56,719 bases of DNA, from contig JAJUFM010000004.1 in assembly GCA_029265995.1 (NCBI GenBank), positions 1-56,719 of the forward strand, given 5' to 3'. Both the position numbers and the translations under genes were made by a program. The stretch comes from Rhodospirillaceae bacterium (GTDB taxonomy: Bacteria > Pseudomonadota > Alphaproteobacteria > Kiloniellales > DSM-21159). The notes under the pieces are model-generated. The model worked only from the letters and a program-made list of their open reading frames with translations, searched no databases and had not been told where the DNA came from. Below are positions 45,621 to 54,609 of this stretch, piece by piece (the first letter of the stretch is position 1; every line of letters begins with the position of its first letter).

Positions 45621-47046
45621 CCTTGCCTCCCTCCGTGCTCCGCTCCTCTAAGGTAGCAGCCAACAGTGCGTCGACGATGACCTTCATCCGGCTGCCAAGC
45701 GAACCTTTCACCAGCACGACATCGCCATCGCGCAGCGCGGCGACGACATGAGGAGCCAAGCTCTCGCTGTCCGCCTCATGCACCACCTCGAGCCGCGTCG
45801 GCAGCGCCTCGGCCAAGCGGCGCATCAAGGGTCCGCAGAGGAAGACACGGGCAGCTCCGCTTTTCGATACGGCATCTGCCAATTCAGCGTGAAAACGCTC
45901 GGCGTCGGGGCCCAACTCCAACATGTCTCCCAGCACCACCAGCCGGCGTCCTTGCCCCTCAGGCTCCACCTCCGACAGCACCGAAAGGGCGGCGGCCACG
46001 GAGTGAGGGTTGCCGTTGTAGCTTTCGTCCAGGAGCGTGATCGCGCCACCCGAGCCAAGTGAAAGGCGACGCCGGGCGCCGCGGCCCGCCAGCGGCCGGA
46101 GGGCACGCAGGCCAGCGGCGGCGCGCTCCACATCCCCTCCCATGGCCTGAACCGCTGCAAGAGCGGCCAACGCATTGATCGCCTGATGCCGCCCGGCAAA
46201 GGGAACGTGGAAGGTCAGCGCTTGCCCCTGGAAGCTGGCAACAACATCTCCCCCTTCCCCAACCGGGTGATAATCCAGCAGGCGAACGTCAGAAGACGGG
46301 TGTGCCCCAAAGCTGATCACCTCGGCGCCCTGCGCCTTCGCCGCCGCACTCAGGCGGTCGAAGAAGTCGTCGCCACGAGGCAGAACGGCCTTTCCTCCGG
46401 GCTCGAAGCCTTCGAAGATCTCGGCCTTCGCGTCGGCGATACCCTCGCGCGATCCAAGGTATTCCAGGTGTGCCACCCCGATGTTGGTAATGACCGCCAG
46501 ATGGGGGCGCACCAGCCTGGTGAGCGCCCTGATCTCGCCGGGCCGATTCATGCCGACCTCGCAGATCGCCCAACGCGCATCCTTTGGAAGTCGCGCCAGC
46601 GTCAACGGCACACCCCAATGGTTGTTGTAGCTCGCTGCGGCAGCGTGGGTTTTCCCCAGGGCGGTGCAGGCGCCCCTCAAGAGCTCCTTCGTGCTGGTCT
46701 TGCCGGTAGAGCCCGTGACCGCACAAACCACAGCGTCACTCCGCGCGCGCCCCGCCGCACCGAGCTGGGTCAGGGCGGCCAGTGTATCTTCGACCACCAG
46801 CAGCGGCGCGTACTCGGGCAGCCCTTCCGGCCGACGGCTGACGAGCGCCGCAGCCGCACCCTTCTTCAAGGCCTCCTTTACGAAGGCGTGTCCGTCATGG
46901 TTGGGGCCGGACAGCGCGACAAATAGGTCCCCTGCCGCAACCGATCGTGTATCGATCGAGACTCCCGTTGCGCGCCAGAGGTCCGGCCCCTTTCCGTTGG
47001 TTGCTGCCTGCGCGTCGACTGCGCTCCAGAGGATTTCCGCGGTCAT
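45610..47046 (-). CDS. murF: UDP-MurNAc-tripeptide--D-Ala-D-Ala ligase
   Basis: 478 residues. The P-loop is [16 protein letters not shown] (Ser/Thr in place of the more common Asn-Gly), followed by [13 protein letters not shown] and [15 protein letters not shown]. It adds D-Ala-D-Ala to the muropeptide. The ATG overlaps the murE stop as ATGA. Confidence 0.97.
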   Translation of the reverse strand: MTAEILWSAVDAQAATNGKGPDLWRATGVSIDTRSVAAGDLFVALSGPNHDGHAFVKEALKKGAAAALVSRRPEGLPEYAPLLVVEDTLAALTQLGAAGRARSDAVVCAVTGSTGKTSTKELLRGACTALGKTHAAAASYNNHWGVPLTLARLPKDARWAICEVGMNRPGEIRALTRLVRPHLAVITNIGVAHLEYLGSREGIADAKAEIFEGFEPGGKAVLPRGDDFFDRLSAAAKAQGAEVISFGAHPSSDVRLLDYHPVGEGGDVVASFQGQALTFHVPFAGRHQAINALAALAAVQAMGGDVERAAAGLRALRPLAGRGARRRLSLGSGGAITLLDESYNGNPHSVAAALSVLSEVEPEGQGRRLVVLGDMLELGPDAERFHAELADAVSKSGAARVFLCGPLMRRLAEALPTRLEVVHEADSESLAPHVVAALRDGDVVLVKGSLGSRMKVIVDALLAATLEERSTEGGKDAL

Positions 47047-48515
47047 GCCTCTCTCCTCTGGAGATCTGCGATGACGCGACGCACCTCTTCCCGGTCGTCG
47101 AACGGCAGCACCCTGTTCCCTACAATTTGTCCCTGCTCGTGCCCCTTGCCCGCCACGACCAGCAGGTCCCCGTCACGGAGCTCGCCAACGGCCTCTTCGA
47201 TGGCCTTGCGACGATCATCGATCTCAATGCCCTCAGGCACCGCTGTCAGGATTTGCGCGCGGATTTCCACAGGGGGTTCGCTGCGAGGGTTGTCGTCGGT
47301 GACAATCACCACGTCAGCCAGGCGGGTCGCCACCTCACCCATGAGAGGGCGCTTCCCCGGATCGCGGTCGCCGCCGGCGCCGAAGACAACAAGCAGACGC
47401 CGGCGCGCGTGGGGTCGCACGGCCTGCAGTACGGTCTTCAGGGCTCCCGGCGTGTGCGCATAGTCGACGAAGACCTGGCCGCCTGCAGGTGTGATACCCA
47501 CACGCTCAACGCGACCGGGCACACCGCGAATCTTGGTCAAGGCGTCGAGGGCGGCGTCCTCATCCGCGCCCTCGGCGAGAACCAAGCCAAGAGCGGCGAG
47601 CGCGTTCATGCCCTGGAAGGTGCCGGCAACGGGCAAGGCAAGACGGAGGGTGCGCCCAAAGATCTCCAGGGCAAGTTGGAGTTGAGCGTCCTCCGGCACC
47701 AGGTCCAGGAGCTTGAGTTCGCGCCCGCCGCGACCATAGCCGATCACGCGCTGCCCGCGCGCTCGGCATAGCGAGGAAAGGCCTTCAAACTCGGGCACGT
47801 CGGCGTTGAGAACCGCCGTGCCGCTTGTCGGCAGCAGGGCCTCGAAGAGGCGCCGCTTGGCCGCAAAATAGCTTTCCATCGAGCCGTGATAGTCGAGATG
47901 ATCTCGGCTCAGATTGGTGAAGGCGGCGGCTTGGATCGTCACGCCGTCGAGCCGATACTGCTCCAGCCCGTGGCTGGAAGCCTCCATCACCAGGTAGTTG
48001 AAGCCGTCGTCGGCGAGTTCATTCAGCACCCGGGCCAACTCGACAGGGTCCGGCGTGGTAAGCGCCTTCGGCGCTCCGGGACGAGGCGGCTCCAGACCAA
48101 GAGTCCCCAGGCTGGCGGCACGGTAGCCGAGAGCATCCCAGAGCTGCCGCGTAAAGCTCGCGACCGAGGTTTTGCCGTTGGTGCCCGTGACCGCCGCAGA
48201 GTAACGCGGCTGGCGCCCGTAGAAAGCCGCCGCCATCAGCGCCAGTCGCCGGCGGGGTTCGGGATCGACCAGCAGGACCGCTGCTTGCGCTGCTTCGGGA
48301 AGCCGAGTGCCTTCAGGAGCCAGCACGGCGACGGCGCCGCGCTGCACCGCTTCGGCGATATAGGCACGACCATCGGCCCGCGATCCTGGGAGCGCTGCAA
48401 AGAGATACCCCGTCGCAACCTGTCGGCTATCCGCCGTCAGACCGGTCACCTCGAGGCTCGATGCCTCCGGCACCTTGGCCGCGTGGGCCTGAGGTATCAG
48501 TTCAGCGAGACGCAA
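47043..48515 (-). CDS. murE: UDP-MurNAc-tripeptide synthetase (meso-DAP)
   Basis: 490 residues. The P-loop AVTGTNGKTSVAS and the motif TDDNPRSEPP are present; DNPR is the marker for meso-diaminopimelate as the added amino acid, so the wall should be DAP-type. The start is TTG at 48515 with GAGAGG 8 nt upstream, overlapping the ftsI end by 14 bp. No ATG or GTG nearby fits the conserved N-terminus. Confidence 0.96.
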   Translation of the reverse strand: MRLAELIPQAHAAKVPEASSLEVTGLTADSRQVATGYLFAALPGSRADGRAYIAEAVQRGAVAVLAPEGTRLPEAAQAAVLLVDPEPRRRLALMAAAFYGRQPRYSAAVTGTNGKTSVASFTRQLWDALGYRAASLGTLGLEPPRPGAPKALTTPDPVELARVLNELADDGFNYLVMEASSHGLEQYRLDGVTIQAAAFTNLSRDHLDYHGSMESYFAAKRRLFEALLPTSGTAVLNADVPEFEGLSSLCRARGQRVIGYGRGGRELKLLDLVPEDAQLQLALEIFGRTLRLALPVAGTFQGMNALAALGLVLAEGADEDAALDALTKIRGVPGRVERVGITPAGGQVFVDYAHTPGALKTVLQAVRPHARRRLLVVFGAGGDRDPGKRPLMGEVATRLADVVIVTDDNPRSEPPVEIRAQILTAVPEGIEIDDRRKAIEEAVGELRDGDLLVVAGKGHEQGQIVGNRVLPFDDREEVRRVIADLQRREA

Positions 48516-50268
48516 TGGTCGGCCCTCTCAACCGTGCGGGTATGAGCAAGGGATCGTATTCCTGCTCGTCTGCCTTGGGGCGTGGCGGCAGGCCGAGAAG
48601 CGGCCCGAGCCGCGACACGACGCGCCCCATGGCCGGCGCCACCACCCATCCGGCGGTTGCGAAACCGTAGGTCTTCTCCGTCGGCTTTGGCTCATCGACC
48701 ATGAGGAAGACGACGTAGCGCGGGTCATCGATCGGGAAAGCTCCGGCAAAGGAAGCGATACGCTTGTCGAGCTGATAGCCGCCCGACGGGCTCAGCTTGT
48801 TCGCTGTCCCCGTCTTGCCGCCCAGCAGGTAGCCTTCCACATCGGCGTTGCCGCCACTGCCGTGCAGCACGACGAGGCGGAGCAGCCACCGCATCCGTTC
48901 GGCCGTAAGCTCAGAGATGACTCGCTCGCGCGGTCCCTCCTCGCCAGCCAGGCGTTTGATTAGCGTCGGCTGCACCAACTCGCCACCGTTCACGAGCGCG
49001 GCAAAAGCGCGCGTTACCTGTAGTGGCGTAAGGGCTATTCCATGACCGTACGACACGGTCATGGTGTTTATCTCCCGCCACGGTTGCGGGATCATCGGCC
49101 GGCCGCGCTCGGGCAGTTCCAGGGGGGCGGGCGAGAAGAGTCCGAAGCGGTCGAGATATTCCCGCAGGCGCTCCGTACCCATCTCCATGGCCATATGGAC
49201 CGTGCCGATGTTGCTGGAGTACTGGAAGATCTCCGGCACATTCATCCAGCGCTTCTTGCCGCGGAAGTCATTGATGGTGTAGCGCGCCACGCGAATGGGC
49301 TGGGAGGTGTCCCAGCCGTCCTCCAGGGTAACCACGCCGGAATCCAGGGCGGCGCTCGTGCTGAAGGACTTGAGAACGGACCCTACTTCGTAGACGCCGA
49401 GGGTGGCGCGGTTGAATCGCTCGTCGGGCTTTGCCCGGCCTGGCATGCGCGGATCGAAGCTGGGGAGGGAGACCATGCCCAGGATCTCACCGTTATTGGC
49501 ATCCATGACGATGCCCGCCCCGCCGATACCGGAAAACTCGTCGATCGCGGCCTGAAGCTCTTCGGTGAGCAGGTGCTGCACCCGCAGGTCCAGGGAAAGC
49601 TGCAGCGGTGTCTGGCCACCGGACAGCCAGGCGTCGAAGGACGCCTCCATTCCCGCAATGCCCTTGTTGTCGATGTCGGTGAAGCCGACCACGTGGGAGA
49701 CGATCTCGCCGTGTGGATAGAAGCGGCACTCATCCCGTTGCAGATGGAGGCCCGGCACACCGAGGCGATTGACGGCCGCGGACTCCCGGGGCGACAGGCA
49801 GCGCTTGACCCAGACGAAGGAGCGATCGCTGGCCAGGTCGGCGCGCAGGCGCTCACCGACCGCATCGGGCATGATTTCCGCCAGACGATCCGCCACCTCT
49901 ACGGGATCGCGCAGCTCCCGCGGATTGGCATAGACCGCCATCGTGGGCAGGTTCGACGCGAGGATCTCGCCGTTGCGATCCACGATCTGGGTACGGCTGG
50001 TGTGCCACTCGCCTGGACGATCCACCGTGCCGGCGATGCGCGGGACCGAGTTCCCTTGCATCAGAGAGAGATCGACCAGCCGCACCCCGACCGCCAGAAA
50101 AGCCAAGGCAAAGAGCAACCCGGCAAAGATCAGGCGATTGCGTCCCGTCTCCAAAACCGTCTTGCGATTGCCATCGAGCTCGGCGACCCAGCACTGCGGC
50201 TGACCGAGGTCCATTCCGCAGGGAACATCCGGGTGCATCTCAGGCGTGGCAGGCCGGCGATCGGTCAT
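48502..50268 (-). CDS. ftsI: Septal transpeptidase FtsI (PBP3)
   Basis: 588 residues. One N-terminal membrane helix (about 40-60), a pedestal domain, then the class B PBP transpeptidase: SxxK in VGSVLKSF, SxN in YSSNIGT and KTG in GGKTGTANK. It cross-links septal peptidoglycan with FtsW. The ATG overlaps the ftsL stop as ATGA. Confidence 0.97.
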   Translation of the reverse strand: MTDRRPATPEMHPDVPCGMDLGQPQCWVAELDGNRKTVLETGRNRLIFAGLLFALAFLAVGVRLVDLSLMQGNSVPRIAGTVDRPGEWHTSRTQIVDRNGEILASNLPTMAVYANPRELRDPVEVADRLAEIMPDAVGERLRADLASDRSFVWVKRCLSPRESAAVNRLGVPGLHLQRDECRFYPHGEIVSHVVGFTDIDNKGIAGMEASFDAWLSGGQTPLQLSLDLRVQHLLTEELQAAIDEFSGIGGAGIVMDANNGEILGMVSLPSFDPRMPGRAKPDERFNRATLGVYEVGSVLKSFSTSAALDSGVVTLEDGWDTSQPIRVARYTINDFRGKKRWMNVPEIFQYSSNIGTVHMAMEMGTERLREYLDRFGLFSPAPLELPERGRPMIPQPWREINTMTVSYGHGIALTPLQVTRAFAALVNGGELVQPTLIKRLAGEEGPRERVISELTAERMRWLLRLVVLHGSGGNADVEGYLLGGKTGTANKLSPSGGYQLDKRIASFAGAFPIDDPRYVVFLMVDEPKPTEKTYGFATAGWVVAPAMGRVVSRLGPLLGLPPRPKADEQEYDPLLIPARLRGPTIASR

Positions 50269-50903
50269 CGCAGCACTCCGCCGTTTGCGGAGATGGGCAG
50301 CGCCCGCGGCGAGGCCTCGTAGCTGTCCTGCTCAAGGACGGGGGTCACGGTTTCACCCATCAACTGAGCGATCTTGTCCCCGATATCATCCAAGGGCTCG
50401 GCCGGCGCCGGCGCGGCAGGAGTGGAAGCCTGTACGGGCTCTGGCGCAGGTGCGGCAGACCGAGAAACCTGAGGTTCTGCTGCGGAGGGAGCGGCGACAG
50501 GAGCTGCGCTCGCCATCCTGATCTCGGGATGCCCCTCCCCTGGCCATCCGGCGGGCGTCGTGGGGCGCGGGCGGGGCTGAGGGAGCTTGTTCTCCAGATC
50601 TGCCTGGGCGTAACCGAAGTCTTCAGGGCGCGGCGGCAAGACCTCAAAGGAAGCGAGGACCTGCGGCGCTTCCATTAGCCCCATCTCCAGGTGCCGCGCC
50701 GCCAGTTCGGAAATGCGTTCAGGCTGATTCAGGTAGCTCCACTCTGTCCTGAGAACATGCATAGCCTCCCGATCGACCCGGATCTGCTGATTCAGGGTAG
50801 CAAGCTCTTGCTCCAGATCCTGGACGCGGTACTTCACCTGAAAGAGAAAGCCGGCAATTCCGGCCGCGACCGCGACGATGAGCAGTAGCACCAGGCGGTT
50901 CAT
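50265..50903 (-). CDS. ftsL: Cell division protein FtsL, long form
   Basis: 212 residues. The N-terminal 22 residues are the membrane helix, followed by a coiled-coil heptad region (about 25-60) with [19 protein letters not shown], the FtsL signature. The tail from about residue 100 is a low-complexity Pro/Ala-rich extension that E. coli FtsL (about 120 residues) lacks. The identity rests on this signature and its place between rsmH and ftsI. Confidence 0.88.
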   Translation of the reverse strand: MNRLVLLLIVAVAAGIAGFLFQVKYRVQDLEQELATLNQQIRVDREAMHVLRTEWSYLNQPERISELAARHLEMGLMEAPQVLASFEVLPPRPEDFGYAQADLENKLPQPRPRPTTPAGWPGEGHPEIRMASAAPVAAPSAAEPQVSRSAAPAPEPVQASTPAAPAPAEPLDDIGDKIAQLMGETVTPVLEQDSYEASPRALPISANGGVLR

Positions 50904-51880
50904 GCCGTTCCTCCTCTCTGCGGAGCGTCATGGCCATGGGCCGGGGCAGCAGTGCGCACCGCCGCCCGAAGCCGTGCCGAACGGGCGCGAGGATTGATGC
51001 GACACTCCTCTTCGCCCGGCCGGCGCGCCTGCCGGAAGAGCAACTCGAAGCTGGGCTCCCCCAACTCGAGGGCAGGCGTATGACGCGAGCCGCGCGGTGC
51101 AGCGCCGGAGCGCTCTCGCAGGAACTGTTTGACGATACGATCTTCGAGTGAGTGGAAGGAGACGACAGCAAGACGGCCGCCTGGTGCGAGCAGGCGCTCC
51201 GCGGCTGCCAGCCCCCGCTCCAGTTCACCTAGTTCGTCGTTTACGTAGAGCCGCAGGGCCTGAAATGTCCGTGTCGCCGGATCGATGCCGTCAGCCGAGG
51301 CCCTCACCACGCTGCGCACGATCTCTGCAAGCTGCAGCGTGCGGGTAATCGGCGCCTCGCGGCGTGCCGCGACCAGAGCACGCCCCACCTGGCGCGCCCG
51401 CCGCTCGTCGCCAAGGCGCCAGATAATGTCGGCGAGCAGGGCTTCCGGAGCTTCATTTACCACATCGGCCGCGCTGGGGCCTTCGCCACTCATGCGCATG
51501 TCCAAGGGACCATCGGTGCGGAATGAAAAGCCTCGTTCCGCCTCATCGAGTTGCGGCGAGGAAACCCCCAGGTCGAGCGCGACCCCATCGACCGAAGCTT
51601 CACCGCTGATCCGGTCCATGTCTCCGAAGCAGCCTTCCACAAGGCGCAAACGCCCCGCGAATTCCCGCTCCATCGCACGGCCGGCTGCAATCGCCTGCGG
51701 ATCGCGATCCAGAGCGACGAGCCGACAATCGGCCGCCTCTAGAATTCCTCGAGCGTAGCCACCTCGGCCGAAGGTGCCGTCGAGATAGATCGCCCCCTGA
51801 CGCGGTGCCAGCGCGTCTAGGACCTCATCCAGCATCACGGGGACGTGTCCGGATGCCTGCGTATTCTGGATCGACATCAT
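50900..51880 (-). CDS. rsmH: 16S rRNA (cytosine1402-N4)-methyltransferase
   Basis: 326 residues. It methylates 16S C1402 using [32 protein letters not shown] (SAM loop), [21 protein letters not shown] and [16 protein letters not shown] are all family motifs. The start has two adjacent ATGs (51880 and 51877). It follows mraZ closely and overlaps ftsL as ATGA. Confidence 0.97.
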   Translation of the reverse strand: MMSIQNTQASGHVPVMLDEVLDALAPRQGAIYLDGTFGRGGYARGILEAADCRLVALDRDPQAIAAGRAMEREFAGRLRLVEGCFGDMDRISGEASVDGVALDLGVSSPQLDEAERGFSFRTDGPLDMRMSGEGPSAADVVNEAPEALLADIIWRLGDERRARQVGRALVAARREAPITRTLQLAEIVRSVVRASADGIDPATRTFQALRLYVNDELGELERGLAAAERLLAPGGRLAVVSFHSLEDRIVKQFLRERSGAAPRGSRHTPALELGEPSFELLFRQARRPGEEECRINPRARSARLRAAVRTAAPAHGHDAPQRGGTA

Positions 51881-51883
51881 GGC

Positions 51884-52357
51884 TCAGGTCCCCTGCGGCC
51901 GACGAAGCGGAAGGGACAATCCCTTCTCCCCGACCCGGGCACGAGCCTGCGCCTGGTATTCCTTGAAGGCCGCCGGCTCCCAGATGTGAAAGAAGCGACC
52001 AAGTCCGGCGAAGACCGCCTCTTCCTGGATGCCGCTGAATTCGAGCAGTTCTTCGGGAAGCTGCACCCGCCCGCCGCTGTCCCATGCCAACTGGCGCGCG
52101 TCGGAAAAGAGGCTGAAGGCCAGGGCTTCCTGGTCGTCCGAGAAAAGATCAAAGCTCTGGTCGACGCTTTCCATCAGCTCTGCCATCAAGCCGAGACCAC
52201 ATCCTTGCACCGCGGTGGCGCGCGGCGCGGCGAAACACACGATCCCAGGAAAGGAATCTGCAGCAAGAACTTGGCGAAAGGGGGCCGGCACCGACACGCG
52301 TCCTTTGCGGTCAACCTTGTTGATATAAGTCCCTAAGAACGGCGCTCGAGTGGCCAC
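51884..52357 (-). CDS. mraZ: Transcriptional regulator MraZ
   Basis: 157 residues with two AbrB-like repeats, each with its DxxGRxxxP core: VDRKGRVSVP near the N-terminus and WDSGGRVQLP near residue 75. The start is GTG with AGGAG 6 nt upstream. MraZ forms ring oligomers that bind TGGGN repeats before its own gene and represses the dcw cluster. A matching five-copy array lies about 155 bp upstream here. Confidence 0.96.
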   Translation of the reverse strand: MATRAPFLGTYINKVDRKGRVSVPAPFRQVLAADSFPGIVCFAAPRATAVQGCGLGLMAELMESVDQSFDLFSDDQEALAFSLFSDARQLAWDSGGRVQLPEELLEFSGIQEEAVFAGLGRFFHIWEPAAFKEYQAQARARVGEKGLSLPLRRPQGT

Positions 52358-52510
52358 CCCGATCTCCTGCCGCTCCGGTCAATCGACTAAACCCCTCGCC
52401 TCCGACTGACCCCCGCGGCTGCGGTTGCGCCCGACATCTCTGCCAGGCCTGTCCCCCGGTCCAGCCGTTGCATCCGTCACCTTCATCGCGATGAACGCAG
52501 ATGGCTCAAC

Positions 52511-52555
52511 CTGGGATTTCATGGGATATCATGGGCCTTTATGGGCGTCAATGGG
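52511..52555. promoter_or_regulatory. Five phased MraZ-type TGGG repeats
   Basis: TGGG occurs at 52512, 52522, 52532, 52542 and 52552, exactly 10 bp apart, four of the five as ATGGG. This equals the TGGGN-plus-5-nt spacing reported for E. coli MraZ sites, extended from three to five copies. The TGGG strand is the plus strand, opposite to mraZ transcription. A promoter-like pair lies inside the array. Confidence 0.8.
52523..52551 (-). promoter_or_regulatory. Predicted mraZ promoter inside the repeat array
   Basis: On the minus strand TTGACG (52546-52551) and TATCCC (52523-52528) are 17 bp apart. Transcription would start near 52516 and leave a leader of about 160 nt. MraZ bound to the array would cover both boxes, fitting direct autorepression of the whole dcw cluster. 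Confidence 0.55.
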
Positions 52556-52666
52556 AACGCAAGTAATTCTCTGTGATAATCAAATAGAAAGAACCGCAGT
52601 TTTCCGCGGGTTACGACCCCCGCCCAATGCAACCCACAGCTTGTCCACGAAACGACACGTCATAGC

Positions 52667-52679
52667 TTGTGGGCCACAA
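52667..52679. repeat. 13-bp palindrome in the rnpB-mraZ gap
   Basis: TTGTGGGCCACAA is symmetric around a single central base. It lies 12 bp from the LexA box and may be a binding site for an unidentified dimeric protein. TTGTCCACG at 52641-52649 nearby is a weak DnaA-box resemblance. Confidence 0.45.
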
Positions 52680-52690
52680 AACTAGACTAT

Positions 52691-52705
52691 GTTCTCTTTA
52701 TGTTC
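52691..52705. promoter_or_regulatory. Candidate LexA (SOS) box
   Basis: GTTC-TCTTTAT-GTTC is an exact match to the alphaproteobacterial LexA operator GTTC-N7-GTTC. It sits within a 9-bp direct repeat, TATGTTCTC, with 11-bp period. It lies between rnpB and mraZ, about 140 bp upstream of the predicted mraZ promoter, so the regulated transcript is not obvious. Confidence 0.6.
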
Positions 52706-52811
52706 TCCTAGCGAGCCACTTTAAATAACTGACAGAGACCAATAGTCGGCGGGCCAAATACAGGCTGAGCGCGCCAGGGCGTAGAAAAGGCAAAGCATGC
52801 ATAGGGAAGAA

Positions 52812-53199
<388 letters not shown>

Positions 53200-53205
53200 G
53201 GATTG

Positions 53206-53234
53206 GATGTAGGGCCCAGAACGGCAGGGGTCAA
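53206..53234 (-). promoter_or_regulatory. rnpB promoter
   Basis: TTGACC (53229-53234) and TACATC (53206-53211) are separated by 17 bp. The predicted start, about 7 nt downstream, coincides with the first base of helix P1, which supports both calls. Confidence 0.75.
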
Positions 53235-53288
53235 TGCATCGGTGCCTTCTGACGAAGCCCGGACGGAGCCATTTCACGGGGGGCAGTT

Positions 53289-54293
53289 CTACCCTTCAAG
53301 CCCGGCCTTTCGACGCGACGCCATTCCGTTGTGACAGGCCACTGCACCCTGCAAAAGCTGGATCGCCAGGGCGGCGCCGACGCCCTCGCCGCTCCGCATT
53401 TCCAGGTCCAGCAGCGGCCGCTTGCCAAGCTTCGACAGCAGGTGGTCGTGAGCCTTCCCTTGAGCTCGCTGGGCCACCACACAGTGGTCCAGCAAATGCG
53501 GCTCCACAGCATAGAGAACCGCGGCCGCGGCCGAACAGACGAAGCCATCGAGGACAACGGGAATGCGACCGAGGCGACAGGCCAAAACGGCGCCGACAAT
53601 AGCTGCAAGCTCCAGCCCGCCTAGCGCTTGCAGAACCCCAAAGGGATCATCGAAGGCCGCCCGGTTGGCCGCCACCGCTTCGGCGACAAGCACGCGTTGG
53701 CGCTCCGCGTCCGTGTCATCACCCATATCTACCCAGTCCGCCGCCTCACCGCCGAAGAGGGCGTGGCACAAGGCTGCGGCGCAGATGTCATTTCCGGCGC
53801 CCAGATCCCCAAGCGCCATGACATCAAAGCCCTCTTCGACCGCCATCATGCCGTAGGCCAGGGCGTTGGCGCAGTCTTCCTCGCTCATGGCCGGCCCTTG
53901 GGTGAAATCGGCCGTTGGTTGATCCAGGGCCATTTCATAAACCCTAAGATCCGCCCCGACGATCGCCGCCAGTTGATTGACCGCCCCGCCGCCGGAGACA
54001 TAAACCTGAACCATCCGGGCGGTCATTTCGGGGTCGAGATCCGGCAGGCCGCGCGCGGCAATTCCATGGTTGGCTGCGAAGACCGCAACCCGCGGGCGCT
54101 CCATGCGTGGCGGCTGGGCGCCTTGCCAGGTCGCCAGCCAAACTGCCAAATCCTTCAGCCGGCCGAGACCGCCACCCAGTTGTGCCAGCTCTGCCTGATG
54201 TGCTTCTGCGGCCTCTTGCGCCGAAAGATCCGGCCCCGGCATTTCGCGCAGCAGCGCGCGCACCTCGTCCAGCCGTGGCTCCAGCTTGCGCAT
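53289..54293 (-). CDS. cobT: Nicotinate-nucleotide-DMB phosphoribosyltransferase
   Basis: 334 residues. It makes alpha-ribazole phosphate from dimethylbenzimidazole and nicotinate mononucleotide in the cobalamin nucleotide-loop pathway. VAVFAANHGIAARG, VYVSGGGAVNQLA, LGDLGAGNDICAAAL and the catalytic-Glu region MRSGEGVGAALAI are family features. AAGGAG lies 7 nt before the ATG. It is divergent from a histidine phosphatase gene that could act on its product. Confidence 0.93.
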   Translation of the reverse strand: MRKLEPRLDEVRALLREMPGPDLSAQEAAEAHQAELAQLGGGLGRLKDLAVWLATWQGAQPPRMERPRVAVFAANHGIAARGLPDLDPEMTARMVQVYVSGGGAVNQLAAIVGADLRVYEMALDQPTADFTQGPAMSEEDCANALAYGMMAVEEGFDVMALGDLGAGNDICAAALCHALFGGEAADWVDMGDDTDAERQRVLVAEAVAANRAAFDDPFGVLQALGGLELAAIVGAVLACRLGRIPVVLDGFVCSAAAAVLYAVEPHLLDHCVVAQRAQGKAHDHLLSKLGKRPLLDLEMRSGEGVGAALAIQLLQGAVACHNGMASRRKAGLEG

Positions 54294-54309
54294 CCGCTAT
54301 CTCCTTAGT

Positions 54310-54334
54310 GCTATCGTTAGAGCTAACCTATAGC
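54310..54334. promoter_or_regulatory. Palindrome upstream of cobT
   Basis: GCTAT-c-GTTAG-ag-CTAAC-ct-ATAGC is a 25-bp interrupted palindrome ending 17 bp before the cobT ATG. The octamer TAGCGGAT overlaps its right end (54331-54338) and recurs inverted at 54292-54299 and 54382-54389. It may be an operator or leader hairpin. No cobalamin riboswitch core is recognisable. Confidence 0.45.
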
Positions 54335-54571
54335 GGATCGCGCCTGCTCGGGAACACGTGTATTCCCGGTGTGCCATATAAATCCGCTATCACTTCAAAG
54401 AGCTAGAGCAGCTTCACGCAACACATGGAATCACTTTGTGAACCCAATTTGATTCGATCTGCCCTAGTACCATGGCGGGCCCTCCCGAAACCTGTGAGCT
54501 GGCAGCTTGCCGCAAAGCGCCCCAGGACGTTATTAGAATACGTAGATTCGCCCGCGCGGGCAGTCATCGCT

Positions 54572-54599
54572 ATTCCACGACAAGGATTCCACGACAAGG
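54572..54599 (+). repeat. 14-bp perfect tandem duplication
   Basis: ATTCCACGACAAGG is repeated twice head to tail, ending 10 bp before the histidine phosphatase ATG. The AAGG of the second copy, joined to GTGGGAAG, is the only ribosome-binding-like element, so copy number could affect expression. Confidence 0.85.
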
Positions 54600-54609
54600 T
54601 GGGAAGAGA

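Noticed and set aside
54294..54609. Cobalamin riboswitch in the cobT-phosphatase interval
   Set aside because: No recognisable B12 box or surrounding conserved elements on either strand; only a palindrome and short repeats are visible.
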